NCBI RefSeq assembly: GCF_014174495.1
Contig: NZ_JACJHR010000055.1
Span: forward strand, 1 to 59,821
Length of the DNA stretch: 59,821 nucleotides
Direction of reading: 5' to 3'
Origin: Amycolatopsis echigonensis
Lineage (GTDB): Bacteria > Actinomycetota > Actinomycetes > Mycobacteriales > Pseudonocardiaceae
Shown here: positions 49,572 through 57,856 of the stretch, piece by piece
Layout: each line of letters begins with the position of its first letter
Position numbering within the stretch: position 1 is the first letter of the stretch
Notes under the pieces: generated by a model
Databases searched by the model: none
What the model was told of the DNA's origin: nothing
The model's input: only the letters and a program-made list of their open reading frames with translations
Program-made: the position numbers and the translations under genes

Positions 49572-50513
49572 TCAGGAGTCCTCTGCCTCCAACCCGTCCC
49601 GGTCGGCCCACTCCAGCAACGGCTCGAGCGAATACGCCGTGTCGTCGATGCCCGCGTGCAGATCGCCGAGTTCGGCGAACCGCGCGGGCACGGTCGCGAT
49701 CGTGCAGTCGTGCGGGTCGACGTCGTCGACCTCGTCCCACCGGATCGGAGTGGACACCAGCGCCTCGGGCACGCCGCGCACCGAATAGGCGCTGGCGATC
49801 GTGTGGTCCCGGGCGTTCTGGTTGTAGTCCACGAACAGCTTCTTCGGATCGCGGTCCTTGCGCCACCACGTGGTGGTGACGTCGTCCGGAGCCCGCCGCT
49901 CGACCTCGCGCGCGAACGCCAGCGCCGCGCGGCGGACATCGGCGAATCCCCAGCGCGGTTCGATCCGGACGTAGACGTGCATCCCGCTGCCGCCGGACGT
50001 CTTGGGCCAGCCGCGGATGCCCAGCTCGTCCAGGATTTCCTCGGCGACGTGCGCGACCCGGCGGACCGTGCCGAACCCGCATTCGGGCATCGGGTCGAGG
50101 TCGATCCGCCATTCGTCCGGCCGTTCGGTGTCCGCGCGGCGCGAGTTCCAGGGATGAAACTCCACAGTGGACATCTGCACCGCCCACGCAACGTGCGCCA
50201 GCTCGGTCACGCACAGTTCGTCGGCGTGCCGCTGGTACCGCGGGAACTGCACCCGCACCGTCTCCAGCCACGGCGGCGCACCATTCGGCACGCGCTTCTG
50301 GTGCACCTTCTCGCCGGTCACCCCGGACGGGAACCGGTGCAGCATGCACGGCCGTTCCCGCAGCGCGCGCACGATCCCGTCGCCGACCGCGAGGTAGTAG
50401 CGGACGAGATCGAGCTTCGTCTCGCCGCGCGCCGGGAAGTAGACCCGGTCCGGATTGGACACCCGGACCGTGCGGTCCCCCACCTCGAGCTCGACGGCCT
50501 CGCCCTTCGCCAT
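49572..50513 (-). CDS. LigD-type DNA polymerase/primase domain protein
   Basis: A 313-residue stand-alone polymerase domain of the archaeo-eukaryotic primase superfamily as found in LigD. DEWRIDLDPMPE holds the DxD metal pair (Asp138 and Asp140), TSGGSGMHVYVRIE the conserved S-G-x-G-x-H motif, and LFVDYNQNARDHTIASAYS the third metal Asp and Asn. YYLAVGDGIVRALRERP and HQKRVPNGAPPW are family landmarks. These enzymes fill gaps with ribo- or deoxyribonucleotides during Ku-dependent end joining. Neither Ku nor the ligase or nuclease domains lie in the window. Such solo LigD-POL proteins occur in actinobacteria beside multidomain LigD. Confidence 0.9.
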   Translation of the reverse strand: MAKGEAVELEVGDRTVRVSNPDRVYFPARGETKLDLVRYYLAVGDGIVRALRERPCMLHRFPSGVTGEKVHQKRVPNGAPPWLETVRVQFPRYQRHADELCVTELAHVAWAVQMSTVEFHPWNSRRADTERPDEWRIDLDPMPECGFGTVRRVAHVAEEILDELGIRGWPKTSGGSGMHVYVRIEPRWGFADVRRAALAFAREVERRAPDDVTTTWWRKDRDPKKLFVDYNQNARDHTIASAYSVRGVPEALVSTPIRWDEVDDVDPHDCTIATVPARFAELGDLHAGIDDTAYSLEPLLEWADRDGLEAEDS

Positions 50514-50546
50514 GGCATCGACCGTATCGGGAAATCGCGCGGCGCG

Positions 50547-52115
50547 TCAGCGGTCGAACGGCACGAGGGTGAAATGCCCGACGCCCTTGGCCGCGGAGTA
50601 GACCGTCCACTGGTCCGGACCATGGCCCGGACCCTTGTCGTAGAGCAGCCGGTAGTCCGGGGTGCGCGGCGGCAGCCGCTTGAACCAGTGGTAGTTGATC
50701 CGCAGAAGCGTCTTGCTGACGAAACCGTCCTCGGCGAGCCGCTTGTTCACGATCTTCGTGACCTCGCTGCGGTCGGAAAAGACGTCGAGGATCTGGCAGT
50801 CGCAGTAGTACGCCAGGGTGCCGATCTCGCCCGGCCCCGCCACCGACTTGCCCTGCAGCCGCGCGCCGAGCTCCTTGCCGACGCGCGCGTAGTCGGTCGA
50901 GCTGGCCCAGTTGCCGAAGATGACCGGCGACGGCCACGGCACGCCTTGGGCCAGGTCCACGCCCACGTTGGCGAGCGCCACCGCCGCGCCGAGCCCGAGC
51001 GCGACGAGCGGCGGGACGCGGTTCAGCTTCGGCCGCTTCTTCGTCTCGGCGTGCCAGACGCCGATCATCAGGACCGCGAACGACGCCGTGCTGACGATCG
51101 GGGTGACGTAGTACCAGTGGTACGGGCCGACGCCGAGGGTCGAGTAGACGATGTAGTAGACGACGCCGCCCGCGCCGAGCGCGACGACCGGGGCCAGCCG
51201 CGGGAAGTCGTCCCAGCGGCGCGCGAAGCGCAGGGCGAGCCAGCCGAGCAGCACGGTCACGCCGACCAGCGCCGAGGCGAACGCGACCATCACGGTGAAG
51301 GGCAGGTACAGGAAGTACATCATCGGGCCGCTGAAGTAGCCCCAGGCACCGAACAGGCCTTCCTGGTCCTGCTTGATCACCAGCGTGTCGGGGATGAACG
51401 ACCCGAGCGCGAACCAGCTCGTGAGGAACCACGGCGCGGACACGAGAACGGCCGTCGCGACCGCGGTCCAGAACTTCTTCCGGATCGCCGCCGTCGAGAA
51501 CGCGATCACGAGCACGAACACGACCAGGTCGAGCCGGGTCAGCACGGTCAGCGCGGCGACCACGCCGAACAGCACCGGCCGCTCCTCCAGCGCGGCCACC
51601 ACGAGCCACAGCAGGACGGCCGGGACCAGCAGCACCTCGAGGCCGGTGGCCGACAGCAGGAAGGGGTTGGCGATCACCAGCAGCAGGCCCAGCACGCCGG
51701 CCCACGGCGAGACGCCGAAGCGGCGGGTCAGCCGCGCCCACGCCCAGCCGATCGCGGCGCTGTTCAGCACGGTCAGCACGCCGAGCGCGAGCACCGGGTG
51801 CGCGGAGCCGCTGATCCGGGTGACGAAGGTCAGGAACCCGAGCAGCAGGACGTCGAGCGGCGAGGTCGCCGAGTTCGCGACGGACCCGGGCACGAGCGCC
51901 CATTCGCCGTGCAGCGCGAGGTTCTTCGCGTACGAGAGGGTGATGTACCCGTCGTCGGTGAGGCTGCCGCGCACGAGCAGGAACGAGAGCAGGCCGAACA
52001 CCGCGGCGGCCAGGGGCAGCCACGCGGCGAAGCGGGACCGGACGGGACCGCCGGCCGGACGGGCGGAGCCGTTGGCGTCGCCCGAAGTCGTGAGCACAGA
52101 TTCATCCACCGACAT
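50547..52115 (-). CDS. Membrane GT-C glycosyltransferase, AftB-like
   Basis: A 522-residue integral membrane protein with about ten helices. SLTDDGYITLSYAKNLALHG in the first outer loop carries the DD (54-55) typical of GT-C arabinosyltransferases, and NSATSPLDVLLLGF follows as in the AftB-type/DUF2029-like group. A C-terminal soluble region (about 400-522) faces outside. It probably uses decaprenyl-phosphoryl-arabinose to cap arabinan of the cell wall. The Emb-type arabinosyltransferase gene 2.3 kb upstream on the same strand supports an envelope role. The DHA2 exporter gene lies between them. AftB assignment is by pattern only. Confidence 0.75.
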   Translation of the reverse strand: MSVDESVLTTSGDANGSARPAGGPVRSRFAAWLPLAAAVFGLLSFLLVRGSLTDDGYITLSYAKNLALHGEWALVPGSVANSATSPLDVLLLGFLTFVTRISGSAHPVLALGVLTVLNSAAIGWAWARLTRRFGVSPWAGVLGLLLVIANPFLLSATGLEVLLVPAVLLWLVVAALEERPVLFGVVAALTVLTRLDLVVFVLVIAFSTAAIRKKFWTAVATAVLVSAPWFLTSWFALGSFIPDTLVIKQDQEGLFGAWGYFSGPMMYFLYLPFTVMVAFASALVGVTVLLGWLALRFARRWDDFPRLAPVVALGAGGVVYYIVYSTLGVGPYHWYYVTPIVSTASFAVLMIGVWHAETKKRPKLNRVPPLVALGLGAAVALANVGVDLAQGVPWPSPVIFGNWASSTDYARVGKELGARLQGKSVAGPGEIGTLAYYCDCQILDVFSDRSEVTKIVNKRLAEDGFVSKTLLRINYHWFKRLPPRTPDYRLLYDKGPGHGPDQWTVYSAAKGVGHFTLVPFDR

Positions 52116-52251
52116 GATCCCGGAACAGTAGAGGGTGTCCGACAGGCAGATGCTAACGGGCTGTCCGAAACGTCGGCGCCGCCGTACCCGCTGTTTCGGC
52201 GGTACCGGTTTCGCAACGGTTTCCCGCCGCGCGGCGGAATTTGCCGCGGTT

Positions 52252-54291
52252 TCACGCCAGCGCGTGCCGCCCGCCCGCGCCGTCCGCGCCCTGGTCGAGG
52301 ATCCGGGTCGCCACGCGGGTGATCGCGGCGTCCAGTTCGGACCGGTCCCCGCCGCCCCAGTCGCCGAGGCGTTCGGCGATCCAGTCGTGCCACGCGCGGA
52401 CGAGCTTGTCCCATTCGCGCGCCCCCGATTCGGTGAGCGACCAGCTGCTGCGGGCGCAGTCGAGGTGCCCGGTCAGTTCCAGCCGCGCGAACGCCGGTTC
52501 GAGCACCTGCGCCGGGACGCCGTGGTCCTCTCCGATCGCTTCGAGCGTCGCCGCCCGTCCGGCGCGCTGCCGGAGGCGGACCTGCAGAACACACCACAGG
52601 CCGCCGACGTCCAGTTCCGAACCGGCGCGCGCGACGATGGCGGGAGCGGCCTTGCGGCGTTCCCGGAACAGCAGTGTCGCGATCGCCCGTTCGAGTCCCC
52701 GGTCGTGCTCGTGCGCTTCGGGCATCGCGAATCCGTCGCCGAGGTCCGGCGCGGCGGCGCGGGCGGTGTCGCGCAACGGCATTTCCTTGAGGAAGAACGC
52801 GAGCACGAAAGCGACCAGCCCGACCGGCGCGGCATAAAGGAACACAATGTGCAACGAATCCGCGTACGCGCCGATCACCGGTTCCGAAATCGTCGCGGGC
52901 AAATGGTGCAGCGCCAAGGGAATCTGGACGGCTTTCGGATCGACGCCCGGCGGAAGCGGATGTTCGGCGAGCGCCTTGGCTAGATTCGGGCCGAGCTGAT
53001 TCGCGTAAACCGTGCCGAAAATCGCCGCGCCGAACGAACTGCCGATCGAACGCAGGAACGTCACCCCGGACGTCGCGACACCGAGATCCCGGTAGTCCAC
53101 GGTGTTCTGCACCGCGATGGTCAGCACCTGCATGCCGAGCCCGATCCCGAGACCGAGCACCGCCATGTAGAGCGCCGATTCCCAGAACCCGGTGTGCGCG
53201 CCGAGCCGCGACAGCAGATACAGCCCGGCGGTCATCACCGCGGAGCCGGCGAGCGGGTAGATCTTGTACTTCCCGGTACGGCTCACCAGCGTGCCGGACA
53301 GGATCGAGGCGACCAGCAGCGCGAGCACCATCGGGAGCAGCCGCACGCCGGACGACGTCGCCGAGACGCCCTGGACGTACTGCATGTAAGTGGGCAGATA
53401 GGACAGCGCGCCAAGCATCGCGAACCCGACGACGAAGCTCATGATCCCCGCGACGGTGAACACCGGGTTCCGGAACAGCCGCATTGGGAGCATCGGCTCC
53501 GGCGCGCGCAACTCGACCGCGACGAACGCGCCCAGCAGCACCACCGAGCCCGCGGCCATGCCGATGATCACCGGCGAACCCCAGGCGTACGTGGTGCCGC
53601 CCCAGCTCGTGACGAGCGTCAGCCCGGTCGCGGCGAGGCCGATCAGCAGGATGCCGAGGTAGTCGATCACCGGTTTGACCGCCGCGCGCACGCTCGGCAT
53701 CGCCGACGCGGCGACCGCGAGCACCACCACGGCGAGCGGGATGTTGACGTAGAACGCCCAGCGCCAGGACAGGTGGTCGACGAACAGCCCGCCCAGCATC
53801 GGCCCGGCCACGGTGACGACGCCGAACACCGAACCGAGCGCGCCCTGGTACTTGCCGCGTTCGCGCAGCGGGACGACGTCGGCGATCAGCGCGGTCGAGG
53901 TGACCATCAGCCCGCCGCCGCCGAGCCCCTGCACCGCGCGCCAGATGATCAGCCAGGTCATGCTGTCGGCGAAGCCGCAGAAGAACGAGCCCGCGCCGAA
54001 CACGACCACCGACAGCTGGAACATCAGCTTGCGGCCGAACAGGTCGCCCAGCTTGCCGACGACGACCGTCATGATCGTCTCGGCCAGCAGGTACGCGGTG
54101 ACGACCCAGGACAGGTGCCCGGCCCCGCCGAGGTCGCCGACGATGGTGGGCAGCGCGGTCCCGACGATCGTCTGGTCCAGCGCGGCGAGCAGCATGCCGA
54201 GCAGCACCGCGCCGAACACCGCGTGGATCCTGCGCCGGGACAGCGCCGGCGGGACCGGCTCCTCCCGGATCTCCTCCGCCGTGGCCGTCAT
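52252..54291 (-). CDS. DHA2 family MFS drug exporter with C-terminal winged-helix-like domain
   Basis: A 679-residue transporter, much longer than usual (about 480-530). Residues about 20-525 form the 14-helix EmrB/QacA-type exporter: LLAALDQTIVGTALPTIVGD, then GKLGDLFGRKLMFQLSV (motif A) and GVVTVAGPMLGGLFVDHLSW (motif C). After helix 14 an extra about 140-residue cytoplasmic domain begins (ERAIATLLFRERRKAAPAIV). Its LTGHLDCARSSWSLTESGAR segment resembles the wing of a MarR-like HTH, preceded by LEAIGEDHGVPAQVLEPAFA. It could sense substrate or bind DNA. The neighbouring genes on the same strand are envelope glycosyltransferases. Confidence 0.85.
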   Translation of the reverse strand: MTATAEEIREEPVPPALSRRRIHAVFGAVLLGMLLAALDQTIVGTALPTIVGDLGGAGHLSWVVTAYLLAETIMTVVVGKLGDLFGRKLMFQLSVVVFGAGSFFCGFADSMTWLIIWRAVQGLGGGGLMVTSTALIADVVPLRERGKYQGALGSVFGVVTVAGPMLGGLFVDHLSWRWAFYVNIPLAVVVLAVAASAMPSVRAAVKPVIDYLGILLIGLAATGLTLVTSWGGTTYAWGSPVIIGMAAGSVVLLGAFVAVELRAPEPMLPMRLFRNPVFTVAGIMSFVVGFAMLGALSYLPTYMQYVQGVSATSSGVRLLPMVLALLVASILSGTLVSRTGKYKIYPLAGSAVMTAGLYLLSRLGAHTGFWESALYMAVLGLGIGLGMQVLTIAVQNTVDYRDLGVATSGVTFLRSIGSSFGAAIFGTVYANQLGPNLAKALAEHPLPPGVDPKAVQIPLALHHLPATISEPVIGAYADSLHIVFLYAAPVGLVAFVLAFFLKEMPLRDTARAAAPDLGDGFAMPEAHEHDRGLERAIATLLFRERRKAAPAIVARAGSELDVGGLWCVLQVRLRQRAGRAATLEAIGEDHGVPAQVLEPAFARLELTGHLDCARSSWSLTESGAREWDKLVRAWHDWIAERLGDWGGGDRSELDAAITRVATRILDQGADGAGGRHALA

Positions 54292-54468
54292 CGGCTCCTC
54301 CTCGCGCGCCCGTGCCGGGCCGCTCCCGGCGCGTCCACGTAAGCACCTCGGTCCACCGCGGAATAGCCGCCCGGCCGCGTAGTCGCCCGTTCCGGTGACC
54401 GCGGCGGACCGCCGGATCCGATTGCCGTCGCGGCCGCCGGTGACCCGAACGCGGCGTCCTGGTCCGGC

Positions 54469-57447
54469 CTACTCGCTGACGGCGCGGGGCGCGTCGGCGT
54501 CGAGCACGGGCGCCTGCTTCGCCAGCCCGGACGTCGGCCGGGTGCTGTGTTCGACGGTCAGTCCCCGCATCGGGACCGGATAGTCGAACCGGTACACCGC
54601 GACCGGCTCGCGGAGTTTGTCGCCGCGCAGGTAGGTCGGGAGTTCGGTGGCCTTCGCGTCGGCGAACAACGGCACGTAAGGTCCCCCGGCGTCCGCGGAG
54701 TAGGCGACCCCGGCCAGCGACTGCGCGTCCGGCCCCGGGGCGAACCGGTACCGGACCGGCTGCACGATGCCGTCCGCCAAAGAGGCGGGTGTCCGGCACG
54801 GCACGACGAAAGCGTTGGTCCAGTCCAAGGTCACCGGCTCGCTCACCGGAACCTGGCTCGTCAGCGGCACCAGCCGCGGGATGCGGGGTGCGGTGACCGC
54901 GACCCAGCCGGACGGACCGGGGTCGGCGTCCCGCGCGACGACCCGGACCCGTTGCGCCCCAGGGGCCTGCCAGCGGGGGTCGAAGCGCGCGTCGCTCCAC
55001 TTCCCGGTGCTGTCCCCCTTGGCCTTCACGGTCGCCAGCACGGTCCCGTCCGCCTTCGCGAACTCGACTGACACCTGTACTTTCCCTTGCCCGGCAAGGG
55101 AAATCACGACCGGAGCCGAATCCTTCGACGCAATGCCCGCCGGCAGGTCGTACCACCCGGTGGCGAGCGTGCCGGTCCCGGACGGCGACCGGTAGGAACT
55201 CCACGCCGGGTGCGCCGGATCGGTGCCGTACGGGGCCCGCGGCGCGGCGTCCGGCGGGAACGCGGTGTTCATCGCGAACCCTTCCGCCGAAGCCGGGGTC
55301 GACGGTCGAAGCACGCCGGCTCCGATGTCCGGCTCGACGTCCAGCCAGTCCTCGACACCGCAGGCGTTCCCGGCGCTGCCGGCACTCGCTGCGAGGCCGA
55401 GCGAAGCCAGGTTCGACCGGCCGACGGAGTAGGTGTCCCAGCGCAGTTTCACCGCCTGGGCCTGTCCGACCACCTCGACCGCCACCGTCGCGGCCGCCAC
55501 CGCGACGATCACCCAGCCGGACGCCGGCAGCCAGCGCGGCGCCCCGGGCCGCCGTTTCGCGGTCCGCCAGGCCCCGGCGGCCACGCCCGCGAGCGCGACC
55601 GCCAGCCCGGCCCAGAGGACCAGATCCGCCAGCCGCACGCCCTTCACGGTGGGGACGGAATCGCCCCAGCGAACGTCGTAGTCGGACTGCATCCACCACC
55701 GGTTCGGCGAGGACCAGGCCAGCCACGTCGTCGCCGCGACCAGGCCCAGCGCCGCCGCCCGTGCCCACACCGAGGACAGCGCTCCGCGTGCGACGGTGTG
55801 GACCAGCATCGCGATCACCACCGTGCCGAATCCGGCCAGCGCACCGAAGTGGTGCGTCCACTTCGTCGGCGTGAACGCGAGCACGACGAGGCACAGGACA
55901 CTGGCGACGACCATCCGGCGAGCCGGCCCGGCGGCCAGTCCCGGAGCGCGGCGCCAGATCAGCAGCACGGCCGTCATCGCCATCGCCAGGAGCATCAGCA
56001 GCACCGGCACCCGGCGGTTCAGCGCACCCTCGACGACCGAGGGATCGAGCAGGGTCGTGTACCGGGTGATTTCGCTCTGCCACGGGAGATCCGGGCCGAT
56101 CTGCTGACGGACGGCGGTCGACTCCAGGACGGCGCTCAGCGGCTGGTCGTAGAACGCCGTGAGCAGTGCGCTGCCCGCCGCGCCGACGACCACCGCGATC
56201 GCGCCGAGCACCCGGAGGTCGGCACGCCTGCGCACCAGCCGGACGAGCGGGCGCACCCCGGCGATGAACGGCAGGAACGCCGCGATCCCGAGCGGGTTCG
56301 TCGTCGCGGTGGCACCGGCGACGACCAGACCGACCGCGACCGGCGTCACCGCACCGGTCGCCACCGCGCGCTCGACCAGGGCGAACACCGCCAGCGTGCC
56401 GAACACGATCCAGGGCTCCGGCCGCAGTCCGACGTCGAAGGCCACATACCAGGCCAGGAACAGCGCCGCGGCCGCCCAGCGGGTCCACCGGCCCGGCCGG
56501 TCGACCAGGCGCGGCAGCACCAGCCGATCGATCAGGAACCACGACGCCAGCCCCAGCAGCACCGACGGCAGCCGCATCCACACCATGGCCGGCGTCACGC
56601 GGCCGAGAAGCGCGTACAGCTCGTAGTACCAGCCCCACGGCGCTTCCGGCGCGTTGAACCAGCGGAAGTAATTGCCGGTGAACCCGCTCGTCTCGCGAGC
56701 GCGCAGCATAGTCGAGATGTATCCGTCGTCCACAGTGAGCGCACCGATGACGGACCAGACTCCGAGCACCCCGGTCACCGCGAGGTCCGCCGGCCGCGGC
56801 GCCCACGCCCGCCGCGGAAGCAGCCGGACCCGTCGTGCGACGGCCCGGTCGCGCCGGATCAGCAGCACGATCATGCCGAGCAGCGCGAGCACCGACACCA
56901 CGCCGAGCGCGACCTTGAGCACGCTCGGCGTGCTGACCCACCGGGTGTCGGGTTCGATCTGCGCGGACGCCGTGCCCGGGTGGTCGGTGTACAGCCCGGT
57001 GACGTTCGGCCTCGCCGTCGTCCTGGCGGTGCCGACTGTGGTGCCTTGGCCGTCGGCGCGCACCGTCAGCCGGCAGTCGCCGCTGACCGGCCGGCGCACC
57101 AGCTCCTTATCGCCGAGTTTCGCGGTGACCGTCCCGGCGACCGCGCGGATCTCGAGCGCGCCGCCGAGGGGCTGCGCGCCCAGCTTGCTTCCCGGCGGCG
57201 CGGTCGCCAGCGCCAGCCCGTCCGGGTCGGCGCAACGGACGGTCGCGTCCATTCTGTCCGGGTGGTACGGGTACAACGGCAGCGCGGTGTCCTGCGCGCC
57301 GTCCCAGCGGTACGTCGTTGTCTCAGTGTTCACCGGCGCCACGGTGAACAGCACCGCGGTCAGTGCGGAGATGAGCCCAAGGCCGATGATGAGCCAACGG
57401 TCGCCGGCTTTCCTGCGCGCAGTGGAGTCGGAATCTGGGGTCGGCAC
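54469..57447 (-). CDS. Arabinosyltransferase of the Emb (EmbA/B/C) family
   Basis: A 992-residue membrane enzyme that builds cell-wall arabinan from decaprenyl-phosphoryl-arabinose. One helix near residues 18-38 is followed by an extracytoplasmic region to about 175, then GALTVDDGYISTMLRARETS (DDG at 240-242, the catalytic acid of GT-C enzymes). Further helices run to about 660. The large C-terminal carbohydrate-binding domain (about 670-992) includes TGWYDLPAGIASKDSAPVV. The length is slightly below the Mycobacterium Emb proteins (about 1070-1100). FTPTKWTHHFGALAG matches the conserved Emb proline-motif loop. It is the only emb gene in the window. Confidence 0.9.
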   Translation of the reverse strand: MPTPDSDSTARRKAGDRWLIIGLGLISALTAVLFTVAPVNTETTTYRWDGAQDTALPLYPYHPDRMDATVRCADPDGLALATAPPGSKLGAQPLGGALEIRAVAGTVTAKLGDKELVRRPVSGDCRLTVRADGQGTTVGTARTTARPNVTGLYTDHPGTASAQIEPDTRWVSTPSVLKVALGVVSVLALLGMIVLLIRRDRAVARRVRLLPRRAWAPRPADLAVTGVLGVWSVIGALTVDDGYISTMLRARETSGFTGNYFRWFNAPEAPWGWYYELYALLGRVTPAMVWMRLPSVLLGLASWFLIDRLVLPRLVDRPGRWTRWAAAALFLAWYVAFDVGLRPEPWIVFGTLAVFALVERAVATGAVTPVAVGLVVAGATATTNPLGIAAFLPFIAGVRPLVRLVRRRADLRVLGAIAVVVGAAGSALLTAFYDQPLSAVLESTAVRQQIGPDLPWQSEITRYTTLLDPSVVEGALNRRVPVLLMLLAMAMTAVLLIWRRAPGLAAGPARRMVVASVLCLVVLAFTPTKWTHHFGALAGFGTVVIAMLVHTVARGALSSVWARAAALGLVAATTWLAWSSPNRWWMQSDYDVRWGDSVPTVKGVRLADLVLWAGLAVALAGVAAGAWRTAKRRPGAPRWLPASGWVIVAVAAATVAVEVVGQAQAVKLRWDTYSVGRSNLASLGLAASAGSAGNACGVEDWLDVEPDIGAGVLRPSTPASAEGFAMNTAFPPDAAPRAPYGTDPAHPAWSSYRSPSGTGTLATGWYDLPAGIASKDSAPVVISLAGQGKVQVSVEFAKADGTVLATVKAKGDSTGKWSDARFDPRWQAPGAQRVRVVARDADPGPSGWVAVTAPRIPRLVPLTSQVPVSEPVTLDWTNAFVVPCRTPASLADGIVQPVRYRFAPGPDAQSLAGVAYSADAGGPYVPLFADAKATELPTYLRGDKLREPVAVYRFDYPVPMRGLTVEHSTRPTSGLAKQAPVLDADAPRAVSE

Positions 57448-57856
57448 CGCGCGGAGTTTAGTGTTCCGGCGTGTCTCCGCCGTGAAGCGGCCCGGCGGCC
57501 GACCGGATCCCCCGGTATGCGAACCTGGCGGGATCAGCCCCTGAGCGAATGCCTCCTCGGGCGCTTCCGTCCACTGTGGAACATCCGCGTGGCCCCGTCA
57601 TCGCCGGATTCCGGCGAGCTCCGCGCTCTGGTGAGCGCTCCTGTCCCGCGGATACCCTGGAGATCGCCTGCGGCTGCCCGAAAGTCTCCGCGCGCACCGT
57701 CCACGGTGGACATCCGCGCAGCTCCAGCACCATTTCCGGAAATCAAACGGGCCCTGCCCGATTTACCCGGTTCCTCCACGGTGATCTGCAGCACACCTTA
57801 AGTCCAGCCTAGGTGTGCTGCATCACGCGGCCCGCTACCGCTAGCGTCACGCAACC
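57448..57856. other. Divergent intergenic region upstream of the amino-acid permease
   Basis: About 410 bases between the Emb-type gene and the permease gene. It contains two near-identical repeats of GTCCAC(T/G)GTGGA(A)CATCCGCG (57569-57589 and 57699-57718) about 130 bases apart, and a perfect 12-base inverted repeat (57787-57822) just before the permease start. No convincing ORF is seen on either strand. Confidence 0.55.
57787..57822 (+). promoter_or_regulatory. 12-bp perfect inverted repeat ahead of the permease gene
   Basis: TGCAGCACACCT (57787-57798) and AGGTGTGCTGCA (57811-57822) are exact complements with 12 bases between, 34 bases before the permease ATG. It could be an operator overlapping the promoter or a leader hairpin. 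The half-site spacing of 24 bases centre to centre suits a dimer of dimers. Confidence 0.55.

Noticed and set aside
51830..56941. A 1703-residue open frame on the minus strand through the Emb and exporter genes
   Set aside because: It is a shifted frame of two well-supported genes on the same strand, with Arg/Gly/Ala-rich composition and no motif.
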